From the NCBI GenBank assembly GCA_041751935.1, contig JBGSIA010000225.1:1-64000 (forward strand): DNA of 64,000 bases, read 5' to 3'. The notes under the pieces were generated by a model. The model saw only the letters and a program-made list of their open reading frames with translations, searched no databases and had not been told where the DNA came from. Position numbers and translations under genes: made by a program. Below, piece by piece: positions 37,801 through 41,116 of the stretch. The first letter of the stretch is position 1; each line of letters opens with the position of its first letter. Source of the stretch: JBBSJZ01 sp041751935. Lineage in GTDB: Bacteria; Planctomycetota; Planctomycetia; Pirellulales; Pirellulaceae.

Positions 37801-40780
37801 GTAAAGTCGAACTGTCGAACGGTAGAGTGTCGTCGGCGGTGGAGGGCGATAGTAAGAAACCGCCATCGGACGCAAATGTAGGACCGCCGAAACGCGTCAC
37901 CACAGCGACCGGCTTGCCTTGATACGACAGTCGCCAATCCGTGTTCGCTTGAACGCTGACGTCCAATGGATAGACAGTGTTTCCTGAGACCGCTGAGAAA
38001 ACGGCATTCGAAAACTGCTGGCCTTCAGGACCGGGAACGTAGACAGTGGCCGCATCGCCCGTCGCGACGATTGGAGCGACGATGGAGCGAGTGACTCCAG
38101 CGAGCAGACTCTGCGCTTGTTCGGCATGTTGGTAACTGACCACGGTCGCCGGATACGGACCCAGGAAAATACGACTGACTGCGGACTCGCGATTGACCGG
38201 CGGAACCGCACCGGTCAGGAAGGATCGAGTGGTTGAATCTTGCACAACAAGACGATCACTGCTGCCGCTGCCACCATCGAAATGGATACGGTTCGTTAGC
38301 GGTAATGGGCCCTGGGAGGTATCGACGATCAGCGTATCGTCACCCGCAAACCCTTGAACATCGATTTGTTTGACTGCTGATAACGGCATCAAACTGACTG
38401 CTTGACTGTCAACTTGCACGCGCAACAACGATGGATCGATTGTGTCGCGCGAGATTGTGATCAAATTTGCTGCTGCGTTTCCGAGCACGGGCAGAAACCC
38501 ACCGGCCAAACCTGAATACGCGACGCCTTGTCCATTGAGCCTAGCGGTGGTGATGGCGTCCAGCGTCGTGGACTGTTCCGACGCCTCACCTGCGGGATCG
38601 GTGGCGGCCGCTTTGAACTCCTGTATTGCTTGATCGGTTTGCGGATTTCGTGTGGCATCAACCACCAAAGGGTTGCCGGTTGCATCGGTGTAGCCGAAAT
38701 ATTTCAGACGCTGTTGCAAGCGAGCGACAGCGGTTGGATTGTTGTCGGCGTAACCATCGTAAGTAAATGGATTCGTGCCAGCGATCATCTGCACATCGAT
38801 CGACATCGGCGTGTCAGCAACTAAATAGTTGATTCGCAATGTCCCTTGCAGTCCATATTGCGTCGAAGTGTCGAACGGTAACGCATCGTCCGTCGTCGAC
38901 GGCGACAACAAAAATCCACCTTCGTTAGCAAACGTGGTTCCCGCGAATCGAGTGATCGTTCCGACCGGCTTACCGTCATAGGACAGCCGCCAATCCAAAT
39001 TTGCATCGACCGTCACATTCAAAGGGAACGTCTCGCCGCCTAAGACGGCGGTGAACTGTGCGTTGGTAAACGTTTGACCTTCGGGGCCGGGAACGTAGAC
39101 GGTGGCTGCGTCGCCAGTGGCGACCAATGGCGCGACGATTTCTTGGTCGAGGCTGCCGAGTTGATTAATCGCACGCTCGGTATGTTGGTAGCCGATGACC
39201 GTCGTCGGTCCAGGACCAACGAACAGCCGCCCGATCGCTGATTCGCGACCGACCGGTTGCACTGCACCGGTCAGCGATGTCCGCCCGCTGGCGTCACGTA
39301 CGATCACGCGGTCGATATCGCCGCCACCGCCGTCGAATTGAATGCGATGGAGCAGCGGTATCTGCCCGACGGAGAGATCAACAATCAGCGTATCATTTCC
39401 GCCGAGAGTTTGGATGTCGAGTAGGGTGACCGCCGCTAACGGCACAACAAGCGGTGTTTGACTGTCGACGTGCACGCTGAGCAGTGAGTGATCGGTACTG
39501 ACTAGAGATACTTGAATCGTGTTCGCGTTGTTGTCACCGAGCACTTGCAGCGTGCCGTTGGTGATATCAGGATAAACCGCGCCTTGGCCATTGAGCCGGG
39601 CGACGGTGTTGAAGTCCAATGTCGCCGATTGCAGGCTGGGGTCCGTGGGTGGATTCGTGGCCGCCGCTTTGAATTTTTTCAGCGATTCTTCGGTCGATGG
39701 ATTGAAGCTTCCGTTGACAACCAGAGGAAGGTTCGCGTTGTCAACATAACCAAAGTAGTTCAAACGTTGTTGCAAGCGACTGATCGCCGTGGGGCTGTCC
39801 ACGTCAAAGCCGTCGTAAGTAAACGGGCTAAGACCTGATATCAATTGCACATCCATCGACTTTGGTACGCCACCGACTTGATAGCTGACCCGTAGAGTAC
39901 CTTGAAGTCCCAAATCGGCTGAGGTGTCAAACGGAAGTCCATCATTGCTGGTCGATGGCGCAAGCAGGAAACCGCCCTCGGTCGTAAAAGTCGGGCCACC
40001 AAACCTTGTCAGCGTGGCAACTGGTTGGCCCTGATACGTCAGTCTCCAGTCGGAATTCGTTTGGAAGCTGACATCGAGCGGATAGACGGTGTTTTCCAAG
40101 ACTGCTGAAAACTGTGCGTTCGTAAACGATTGGCCCTGAGCTCCAGGCACATACACGGTCGCCGCATCCGCAGTCGCTACGATCGGTGCAAGAATTTCTT
40201 GATGGACGCTGCCGAGTTGGTTGAACGCATGTTCGGCATTTTGGTAACTGACGACCGTCGCGACGGTCGGACCGATGTAGATGCGGCTTATCGCTGACTC
40301 TCGATCAATGGGTTGCACCGCCCCAGTGACAAAAGCACGTGCCGTTGAGTCGCGCACAATGACATGATCATTCGCCCCGCTGCCACCATCGAAGTGAATC
40401 CGACCGAGTACTGGAATCTGTCCAAGAGTAACATCGACGATGAATTGGTCATCTCCGCCGAGACCCAAGACGTGAATATCGCTAATCGACTCAACAGGTA
40501 GCGTTGCTACAGGTCGGCCGTCGATCTGGACGCGAACTTGCGAGTCATTGCTTGGATCCAGCGATAGCTGAATCGAGTTTGTGCTGTCATCACCACGAAT
40601 TTCCAGCACGCCGCTGGATGGGAAGTGGGTCGCGCCACTATCAACGGCCAACAACCTCCGATCTTCGAGCAGTTCGATCAACAGCCTATGACGTCGTGGA
40701 CTTTTTTCGCGCTGCTGAGAACGATTGTGTTGCCCGCGACTAATACTTTCGCTTCGCGAAGAGCGTGATGAGATAGCCAT
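10562..40780 (-). CDS. Giant multidomain surface/secreted protein with RTX repeats and dockerin (~10,070 aa)
   Basis: One uninterrupted frame. ATG 40780 is preferred over 40822 because it leaves the usual short basic leader before the planctomycete ELLEDRRLLA motif; residue numbers below count from 40822. There are four ~350-aa repeats at about 70-1470, each ending in a peptidoglycan-binding-like unit. About 1470-3200 is an unassigned beta-rich region. RTX nonapeptides lie at about 3210-4055, with smaller islands near 4200-4280, 5040-5090, 5370-5425 and 7650-7670. FG-GAP-like DLNGDGYDDF repeats cover about 5745-6890, ELW-TDGT repeats 7050-7430, leucine-rich repeats 7765-7950 and LamG-like domains 8200-8600. 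An SdrD_B-like unit lies near 8711-8754, PKD-like domains at 8815-9585, a cadherin-like domain at 9585-9675, and a C-terminal dockerin (DANGDAKVDAADV; DIDGSGTVNTLD). It has no classical Sec signal and almost no Cys. Likely an adhesive or matrix protein; a catalytic domain was not seen. Confidence 0.95.
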   Translation of the reverse strand: MAISSRSSRSESISRGQHNRSQQREKSPRRHRLLIELLEDRRLLAVDSGATHFPSSGVLEIRGDDSTNSIQLSLDPSNDSQVRVQIDGRPVATLPVESISDIHVLGLGGDDQFIVDVTLGQIPVLGRIHFDGGSGANDHVIVRDSTARAFVTGAVQPIDRESAISRIYIGPTVATVVSYQNAEHAFNQLGSVHQEILAPIVATADAATVYVPGAQGQSFTNAQFSAVLENTVYPLDVSFQTNSDWRLTYQGQPVATLTRFGGPTFTTEGGFLLAPSTSNDGLPFDTSADLGLQGTLRVSYQVGGVPKSMDVQLISGLSPFTYDGFDVDSPTAISRLQQRLNYFGYVDNANLPLVVNGSFNPSTEESLKKFKAAATNPPTDPSLQSATLDFNTVARLNGQGAVYPDITNGTLQVLGDNNANTIQVSLVSTDHSLLSVHVDSQTPLVVPLAAVTLLDIQTLGGNDTLIVDLSVGQIPLLHRIQFDGGGGDIDRVIVRDASGRTSLTGAVQPVGRESAIGRLFVGPGPTTVIGYQHTERAINQLGSLDQEIVAPLVATGDAATVYVPGPEGQTFTNAQFTAVLGGETFPLNVTVDANLDWRLSYDGKPVGTITRFAGTTFANEGGFLLSPSTTDDALPFDTSTQYGLQGTLRINYLVADTPMSIDVQMIAGTNPFTYDGYADNNPTAVARLQQRLKYFGYTDATGNPLVVDATRNPQTDQAIQEFKAAATDPAGEASEQSTTLDAITTARLNGQGVAYSGLAGGFLPVLGNAAANLITISRDTIDPSLLRVQVDSQAVSLMPLSAVKQIDVQGFAGDDTLIVDTSQGPLPLTNRIHFDGGSGSSDRLVVQDSTTRSFLTGAVPPVNRESAVSRIFLGPYPATVVSYQHAEQAQSLLAGVTRSIVAPIVATGDAATVYVPGPEGQQFSNAVFSAVSGNTVYPLDVSVQANTDWRLSYQGKPVAVVTRFGGPTFASDGGFLLSPSTADDTLPFDSSTLHGLQGTLRVDYHVGETSHSIDVQIISGMSPFTYDGFAADSPTAIARVQQRLNYLGYRDFADQPLIVDGAANPKTDEALQKFKADATDPPSDAFEQTATLDAATISRLNGSELNGVVNVNGTLEVRANEQNNVIRLSIDENNPTQLLIQIDQQPPSFAVLSTIDSISVYGFGGDDSLIVDTSHGQLTSNRKVTFLGHAGVDQVVLQDTTARSSIVNLTPPDDNGSGRVTLTPRPGTLVEFFGTELLVNQLVGSTQNVDRRLIATGDASFVTLPGDGSSPYSLDTFEVVLGNQTFPLTATRDALRGDYALEFQGTTVGNLIFGDRIQPPIPFRDSGVFAFAASAVANNLPFDLSSEPGFQGIVRIHYHNGVAARSFDVEFVPGFWSEYTFPATDQFFRTMVLQQRLNFLGATDFAGRSLNVDGILGPLTEEAIRNFKGLLSGNAVAETSVVDAMTIARLNQDPNGPLSLTPEQQVRISDGFDALSTRLSAIDSTGPIGQPLPIVGSIDSEEIAADPLRHISIGNTLSPGSRVGTQVVLQLGNYIAVDDTPTSAEFFDFIQMTPAASGFTDLQIELLANELRIDIGFTATTVTQHIADMGSEARASGLSLNPSPSIELTSQLVSALRVGVDFTKPDLNSAVYFQIGSFHTTVSLSSSDSVTLEAGFLELPDSLAGFFLDGNVQLFGVEDDNLNARLSLDRLLNTPSGALFATNSTGIAGGFLFPPVQVFGATSNGGLIALGGGSGSLFNGLPAAVDLTQLGPLQALMQVDATQLGAAVAQLSTVLQNLRSGSLLDNRIQFTDSSRLGDAIDPAKLLSDQVGSLFVATEQKPAVKTLQDLVSRLGSSLNGGSFNATTKVLSLNLKLADSTPAQKVRLGFENSVGDLTQLATTSDGDLSGTTALEFTLAIDLSQRVGNGVTFTPTTSLAALNGGRGVMGLAIDGQPDLLFTLSSGVTFIVTLDNVTTLGDVLSRINAAIPVNSLMEVRIEKDHLVFVDKTQGEAGGFSIKGINGSLVGLGGVGLGILATNDEPDTEGNFTIEGVALHGDSLGNHAYLVASGSNVPTLSGTATLTAEDVDATGNLNLIFISLGNGNTAATAGTGASEETFNVTLKDPNNDGKLTFTELQQGLKDIGTVANAPVHGGSASFSLPANATLPSETVSANPGLTITWNDLSDPNSLTVNFGPALEPLRELGAINQASLNSLLDQVADYLDQIEQVPFLHDKIPLLNESLGGLVGAAKKFRDAMDDFGDDAIDSLLTLEEKLETAVEKALSIPVTPGDGSTVELSRDGHALRVEIDYNPTYTALRQLNLDLAALGIPGVSTLVDARGMAMFDVSVGASFNLDFGIELTNPNDPRPFIYDTTTATLSAKIYGSNIHFNAAVGPLGISIGNGSSNNGFLVLDSDGALETTANPADRATLTVGLTGGVGGRIYFNDFASSNLSTPAVTGQMNLQLPIFKKDNVTVLDPLAPNLAWQFSLDDLASPPLPSAVPNFSAIFSELSLGGAIDGFSDGWDTFFDVLDTALDSTAYLAKLPLIGDQLKDATNFIKDLRDRVKNNFDQAGDLTTDVLRQKIYEAVGPGGLNWLHDRNGNGVQIDDIVLSPGVINSGTSEIRIDMTLGQTATLVNEPIDFDLGLPLIGLDLDGGVQVKAGFTWSFGFGISKTQGFFLATAAKDELKINIDALIPDFHGVGTLGFLQVDASDDPTAPSHVSGQIAVDLKDPSGDGRLTLAELTSATSFTQVVDARFTGVADLNLKLVASFGGNADFPSIGADFNLDWTFVNASTQSAENSFGGSPTLALNNITIDAGQAISKLLAPILGTIDDILTPIQPVIDLLSTPLPVVSDLLGSPFTLLDLAEVYTSFGSPETADQIRLAKKFINVAKQLSDLADNAKSLGSLVIDVGSFNLSGVGGVPGLDVREQALASLDGTALGQIAGALNNIPVVGDVAAFLSSSHSLGGEAADVGSSEGGLSFPILDKPLSILQALLGGNPEGIVFFAFQTPKLEVDAIIELQIPIFPPFLTAFLNGGIEVDAQIGFGFDASGLAKFVGSNDALDIFDGFYVSDRLNADGTGADVDELTLTGAIEVGAFAGADLGAVDIEVGAKGGVYANVGLNLNDPNNSGRIHPSEFAEIVDQGFECLVDLHGKVTAGASIYVDIEALGLTVFSDEFEIASATLVEFNHHCTATNNPELAALNNGVLTLLFDPSGDDDYRLTGGDAGSIIVKARGKQQIFNGVNSIVGDMGRGNDSIQIAATIGLPIELFGGEGDDSFDLGGGPATIHGGTGNDSIDAGSAGSNVLLYGDDGDDLLVGGRADDDLHGGKGRDQLRGGIGNDKLYGDEGDDHLSGASGNDTIDGGDGNDKLYGETGNDQVVGGKGDDRADGGSGDDQLFGDDGKDTLIGDDGVDRLYGGAGNDFLEGGLANDYLEGNDGDDYLDGGRHNDTIHGSAGNDYVQGGLGSDTLFGEAGNDRILAGISEVGGDPNSVHFIDAGEGIDVVCGDIGADLIFGGSGEDRLFGLAGSDTIDAGLGNDIVYGGSGSDRLVGNWGRDTIYAGSSASGGGTTSDLNTVFGDAESGSAPGSVTDEADAIYGDIGGDAIDAGLGSDTVYALQGSDLIVGGPQADLIYAGVNELGGGAASDANIVYGDSQLGGETEEGHQDRIFGDLGPDIVYAGASSDTVYSLAGNDIVYAGDGNDIIDTALGDDVVYGEAGNDNIRTGVGNDIALGGGGDDHIESGDDDDFVVGGTGVDMIDGGAGSDVLWGGNEVIGATAFSRNSSALSFPTNFTDQIWSITSGMQQLVPSILAGLSVEGQVNDGDDRITGGGGTDWVFGGGGNDDLDGGSDGDFVDGGSGYDRILGGSGDDVIRGGSGDDVLRGGDGIDQLFGDAGTDHLFGDAGKADGTLTDSLVGQRLFGGDGIDYLYGFSYAIDVAAEKDLQGDELHGGSGGDWIYGSIRSETLYGDAGNETIEGDAIVGPSYAPYSLRSILGGNDTIYGGSGEDKLYGGGGDDTIWGGFDSDWLEGQNGVDVLYGGSGIDILVLDTSFEYGPIPDGHSESFDGHFGNIAQGDTPDDNATDILQIEGSDVADTIRLGQVRYTFNHPDGSMRFDATKLAISLTAGSDTRFFTADWRDFFDKQDDNGAPLVEQFRIAGLGGDDELGFIGEDNSLLIEDGFIVTVGGVSINQKPLDVSDLDERSDDFIGVLDGGPGNDTLRGTNARDRIDGGFDSDTIYGFAGDDQLWGDGGPGFGLRTDFDRIFGGQGNDDLLGGQGQNELIAWSFHPDKGLGDLQFDDGQSATALDGVATLTGRMPLPSNGRLDHDASFRVTGDSIYTYIVTITADQSNETREDLVDDVNAALIAGGSEGYISAALVGDRITLVAPANSLVINRVEDFGIFVDTMGVLQSDSGDHFGAIDAQGNVIPNGILDVDDDIPGPKRSAYRLEDTGLNRVLGSDNALAVYGGDELYGGTGLDFLYGNEGPQSDPDRLYDRSGKLFESIDGGLAGDEWKKYARRTNKVWYYGGTNLNDSISVDFVTEPGVLQGHHLITRLTENNGNFTFDAQVRLDFDARDASGKLIWSPNDSYYGLALTGTTAAPTNGRLVDTSNLPLPDAEFTFAIDGLVTAISLSASATLNNQSLLDLASDMNDALSAAGLAAILSARPNGDRISFIRVGMQGASTGSLVVISANETAIGALGLTAELAATIGFVGSHGLQSLLPGEGDFSAIIIDALDGNDQITVGPTVVKSVWTDAGDGDDQVVYVSGSPILIDQTDSRDNGIGNGDFLHAYDFGVLASENLFTGLTIDSPTDIDWYRLQFAGTPGAAEEIRIRSLSSSDRLTARLVSADGINQVPESDSVDGVIRLSAITGLLPNVDYFLEVHTDLIPTIYEIEFVVGTAANNSQGTTATLSAPLDSFSSIQGRSLRAGSDAAWYQFQLTRDVIAGDELLVNLFEAAGPTTITVYDSLDATSPFVVPAHAVTARTGNAGESVSVPLTGLKQSVSYWIEISGVGPTRYELVPRMGGAATLDLSGRNVADLSDPILIARNGIVRKDVILGGSGNDVVQGGPGEDWIFGGTGNDVLSGGFDRQKGDLIWGGAGDDIYQILPDEQALTRAGERSITIAGQTTFIPTYSDRFDGGEGNDQVLFLGGDLDTHGDPINDNVAIRWNTVLHRYEFTARVWDTVRNEDVSALYPDAAVYYANLPTSASSYLSAGRLGGDVLFTISVNGVSKNIVVTQASTSLNRQFDDLVQQLNDAFATAGLAAQVIVEVRAGRLVFSSVRIGGTASLEISQTNPEAEVLGIRITETIFGRTDVPGFAQQFANYTFVRTEQTVIDVRAGNDEVHADSEYLIRGSEWGIDPEDRPQRANPNLTIRGGDGSDRLFGGAGDDIIEGGDDADVIVGGGGNDDLSGNFGDDWIAGGTASLLPDRYEFSTGHPNDLVAYASLLTDSLLPLRTDPVHDDIVLDDLSLSYGDRGDWYVFRTPESLKSYGAAKAAQLLRSMFDLQFTSPEVTNGFLGGVLTKFGYHDTIQGVVNPANPDRTLFLFAATDTDPGSGLVPVPIDQFAGVPEYYMLHVVNVNNRALVSTSPVFPVDVTTGPAISFALSLDGEPSKNIALPNPASYSLSVNSLLTLLQSQIDEQFPRGGGDVPQVTVGLMGVQDTRIGLWLTSPYAQSMEISSVSDLASRYLHLEPGRISVDDPTAGRPPEALGTYTLTFKADALNLLGAGSTVHVGAATADVVLQSTDGLFRPAAVPLGDLNGDGYDDFIGFVQDSGATPWLAKVYFGGTDLSTPSLLLQLPFNYEGLTPDDDVISGVIATGDFNADGFGDFAVVDDFDPVDNNQPGKVYIVLGRATWPATIDAATQADVTAIGFANTNFSSDSYLKVSTAGDLNGDGADDLLIGDGRELAGGSIHILLGVPYSDPKGWRVWSEQPPLHLDDFEDGAAASLDGFDFRNEIFFPDSTSGSAAPDALWHVTDRRADDSDHSSTHSLYFGDESTGKYDVKDTLGLPQRVLGQAFKNFDLASTPVGARLSLSFSYFLATEGAIGAYDRASVGFLDDNGTRIAHGNHDGFLIENSGVWQTAEIDLGTRSADSVEIAFQFDSLDDLYNQFEGFYVDDVELRIERVELQASTQLARIAGSGTNDIGHSVATIGDLTGNDGKPEFATIARSGNGDKVFVFSGGAYPWTPGETYQASTIKFATISGASLSSYDLSTAGNVIPDAAGAFPDLILNNKYLSDYPVYIVSGGAISAGGHTFSLSDSTVVTELPSGYAVPLGNLDGVGADELGVIKRAHVQRVTEAGTDEEHLVGEIYYGATTVGGNLFSKPDLVIEPHSPLYEPGVDLQSFFFASLGDINLDELDDFAIADTIAGRQLTIHYGKPLVANPATFIASDFSDSYQYELAIPLPTLPANPIRQLNLRDATTAAHDIVSAAVIEGTLNNERLGTPRNLGDINGDRHDDFAIESDQAYYIFYGPQSFDGSDNVRDRADIIVDRTVPGSNLVNLAESLVNLDGDALGTNDLLFYRRSTVLEFEIIYGGPLLPRNLNDVELTVSNQDAVKHVRLSSATPLNQQAFPSLQVQVFGLDWNGSGARDFAVFEEQTFGVFGAPKIPLLTVFSGASLLAADGQSAGSLTALGYFGGPSNTFNYRAEGVGDVNGDGLDDVAINSGTDGWVIAGRTSFANTSIASAAMQTFTVPSANPNRTHNIFALGDIGRKLVVGTTTTSSPTPDGYDDFATVARVTGTSADRMISIHLGGTATGVNSSIRTISRSGSTGGLDITLTPVSGDFDGDGQADLAVLETIRTSTGGTAITGTVYLFWNIADPALATQLDLLLDADVTITSDSSSGVLDRISSSLAPDIDGDGRDDLLSGASTADVVNGSLKIDAGRVYVIHGRPQQGSLPTQFDLLGNQTITGSGDYVVDQATGQPAKFNRTLSAVSNESWFRYTSLGDGLPGNYIGVSPYATDPYAIRANAAQTFNVSTGNPFPIAPFVANNVMISDQNFAGLLEFDLSSVLRLREDAQATAGIDLDYSSLAFGLPTSYPSNPNLRAVLGNTLYFATPFAGFGNVLWQTDGTAAGTHRVSSGFITGSKDFRLAGNHLYFISGDSLWTVDGEGLEPRTIASDIDSLGEVVESGNTVWFTSNGYLYSMLMGQTPTLVLANGQPANNVSHLNRFDLGTEVDQANLFFVADGSAGDRVLYRYDIETSQAIEELTDLYAEGELLAIGGVAGTALYITAQDNLADEFRSLWRVTRDGSDTIVDPVTANESSQQGSPRELYDLGGTLVFTQGNMICAIPNGGTQAVLVADLGFDGPNALDVNIANFTIVDFGQGPRLVFSANFSSTFTSSPYGNEVWITDGTPEGTHLLRDINKQPAFGRDTESSDPGQFAVVGNTLYFTAYQGAASTNRELWKTDGTTDGTVLVKEFQPGSAGGFSDVSTFLVGGTDRLLFNADDGNGLELWSANSDSVLRIDQNLGLVLSVETLFDEGDGALDVIDLSSTARFQFQSTISASSGVHHLELFDGIQDAVREALRTGKTRLTVRLSTVTPNVQLYIQQSLAEKVYGALPGGPGNTRLVVTPSPGVLFDVYNDVGDQLASAKPLVDTRSYDAGTYYVRVNSPTPLSQDLPFTIEIGAPAAGQTRPQYELNDRDVLRGDDGDDTLNGNSDLDRLFGGSGRDLFVTDVLFLESTAPIRQKVLSGPEPRDWNAVEDFALVNVSAAESFGNILTAQLDPVVELYDPALRRKLAEILDIATTTHWTSDPNLNPKLARPIHSSDLASLVELDLGYTTFSNLTGLEHAINLRSLNLSGTDPGDIYALQVATSVAAINAGAPLGPSRLEYLSFDFAYIDFLEPLALLHELKGLSLDGYNTSIGVTSFAPLVDLKELNFLSADGLAYVVPLDPLSQLTALRTLSLNDSNVADITALSGLHSLEQVYLANNGISRIDALADQYFADNSPAFNQVSAGTSFTTIGNWQSNIQHATGVVNGDYLFHAVNPNEASSATWQFTGLEPGEYEVVVTWPEFDNRASNARFEVSNAEHYEEGYAFNTVTTAQVDQRLAPRGEYLGNKIWQSIATIQVISAPGASNTGSASVSLVHEPGIDAANGLLVADGVRLIRIDPKKPLELLDLTNNPLGNDAVALVADALEPAIEDHNGATPWRELQYTSDPNAPTINRTTPIQIVSGEITDLSTVPGYVAPIGSDPDGSAVSFSYQPLVKDVNVGSRYFSGDDAVVLPSTLQQYASPEVAFEFWFTTSKTSAQTLLSAVASNGTNLLRIGTTSINGITGTLISLAIGSLGTAVNAGTTLTDGKPHHLYVALNNLGNASATATVYVDGQAVGSPSITSGSISLDSVVLGQSQGAVRGAYAPSGGFVGSMDEVRIWSKARTSTQISVDRSLRLTSYEPFLRAQYTFDDEAESFIAVDSARDSARPANIIGWWRGEGNARDVVTGVIGTATSGASYTTGVNTDRQAFTFDGVNDYISIPNHATQNPSSQITIEAWVNPTASQIGLIAGKVEGYQLYMLDDRRMRMFLPNVGYVTSLSSIPLNQWTHVAVVYHSFAGGFYGIYINGVLNNTAAPSGPITVYNHPLQIGGFNVPAIYTGLFFAGRIDELGLYGQALISSQVADIYANGAPHHAEFGDAIGGTGNTASSPDAGAGITSILGDGVQVIGSGSNRSLRPLGGAADGLKKVLVSANEFTSGGGRLTTAIQDVYVGPVTGIYGTRTDQLTGQGTEGWEIYLDTNGDNIPDQTTLTDRNGDFAFINVSWSTTPISVRQATDPAWTQYVTQYSGIIADSQTHLQRFNFSDEKQVQISVTTDGATTLIPPADEGQLVRLLAAISPALSDPQYQWSVNSTNGESLYFDDPGNVPTAEFTPLDQGDYLVTLVVSSAPGAATYYEFTQTQVVIARNLAPIISADLNPIFLNEGELLQIPVDAFDVDPLVFFLDFDIDGDGRFDSADDVQFAVPYEIYIPWYYLVDAGISDGPRELSARISVREFADVDGKVVSLSPFTLTIVNQGPFVSIGGPYTSIEGDDLQLSAIATDPAGPSEPLNYAWDLDADGLFDDAVGSSPTVTWSQLVSLGFANSHTTQNVSVRVSDDDGGITVDSGMLTIVNRNPQFMSVGQNFTVDEGTPVTLTGSFTDAGPNDTHTFAWEVSKNGQPFSSGNGLSITFTPDDQGEYRATLSVTDSDGGFSSQSTYVTAINIAPAASIALPTFVREGLNPIAFTSLIDGLADIAAGLSFSVDVNDDGSFEIVDALQTNVDINLPSQGTYDVRFRVQDQDGAARDYVRTLTASNVAPSAVFGLSTSSAVTEGDTVLSVQFTMPADASALDAAAGFTYSYDLDGDGVFEVENVVEAILPVSFPQDGVYTLRGRIHDVDGGSSEYSLVVNVGNFASQIVSFTGPSSGNEGAAIAFTGSVTDVGVDDLTAVAIVRRSTVFNDPGSQYPVVIASDGSFHFELAFSTDDAGGYDVELRVSDGTDTTSQSLHVTINNIAPALLTQADATIAAGRIFTRTLFFTDSGKDNWTTTANYDLGGLGVAEPITINPLTKSLSLNHVYATPGVYQVKVDVLDGTGMSSAMFLVNVLPNQTPTVVQPIDSRTVLQGFTFATSHADLRQVFDDVDGPTSELQYSVLSNTHSALVATSVSDGKLYLTIDPALTGAATITIRATDAGGAFVDTSFDITVLAHDTTAPTSSVMPLPTNASSLDIPISIVGIDPSGPVGSDVTGTLEYDIYVGVAGGAFLKMATIPASAPSFVFHAASNQTYFIRSVARDAAGNEESEPITADTLIQVGDFEAPVTRIGTASATTAGLFTLSATGTDSGGGQLLHIDFYVSIDDGTAEFIGTASAGTANPQGVYAASTNYQGRTDGVAHKYRFFSLGRDSAGNVELPPTDHSQDVIVTQTFATVGLMATGIDVQLGLQQRSFIRYVDVLFNSEAGLNELLLLNPFAIEKFALDATDVTPGTGTSVSTSFGATKVGDRLRLDFGSNGITGSRVSNAGDGFYRIRVDGNGDGDYLDAVDAAFEFTRILGDANGDAKVDAADVALVTQQNGRTGANLNGDIDGSGTVNTLDRNITNAQKTANKHLAAGLLAYLDD
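28660..31190 (-). repeat. Main RTX (GGxGxD) calcium-binding repeat array
   Basis: About 840 residues of nonapeptide repeats such as GGDGNDKLYG, GGSGDDVIRG and GEAGNDNIRT. They should fold as parallel beta-rolls on binding calcium, as in type I-secreted toxins and S-layer proteins. The array is interrupted several times by 20-60-residue non-repeat inserts (for example around SFPTNFTDQIWSITSGMQQL). The DNA repeats are diverged, which fits old duplications. No type I secretion genes lie nearby. Confidence 0.9.
36415..40615 (-). repeat. Four tandem ~350-aa repeats with PG-binding-like ends
   Basis: Units lie at about 40615-39580, 39580-38525, 38520-37465 and 37465-36415. Each starts with a strand pattern ending in GG-D--IVD, then a segment with VYVPG-EGQ-F-NA-F-AVL, a beta-rich part with PFTYDGF, and a helical unit LQQRLNYFGY...VDG...FK that resembles PG_binding_1. 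They end with a conserved T-ARLNG boundary. The first three are very alike. The fourth is more diverged, but its helical unit (LQQRLNFLGA, LNVDGILGPLTEEAI) is the closest to a canonical peptidoglycan-binding domain. Confidence 0.88.
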
Positions 40781-41116
40781 AAATTCCGTCACTTGACAAT
40801 GAATAATTGCGGGAGAGATCAAGTCAAAGAGAGTTCTCCCAATATCCTTACTGCCAAGCCGGATCTATCATCCACATAGAATCTTTCAAAGCGAACTACC
40901 CTCGCCAGCATGAATCAGGGGCGTACATCAATGCACGTACGTTCCAAGCTACTGTTCAAGAAGACCGCAATGTGCTGGCAAGATCGCCGCGAACACGATT
41001 GTTCAAATGCTGTAGCTCGTGCGTTGTGGCCGAAGCACTGTCGGTCGAAATCGCTTTTAAAGTGGCCCCATCACTGATGGCATCTCTGCCATAGAACCAA
41101 CTATTCTTGACCGCTC
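40781..41116. other. Intergenic region upstream of the giant gene
   Basis: 336 bp between the stop of the kinase gene and the preferred start of the giant gene, both on the minus strand. It must hold the promoter of the giant gene unless that gene is read through from the kinase. No convincing sigma-70 boxes, hairpin terminator or RNA element could be identified. The ATG at 40780 has only a weak GGA upstream, which is usual in planctomycetes. Confidence 0.5.
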
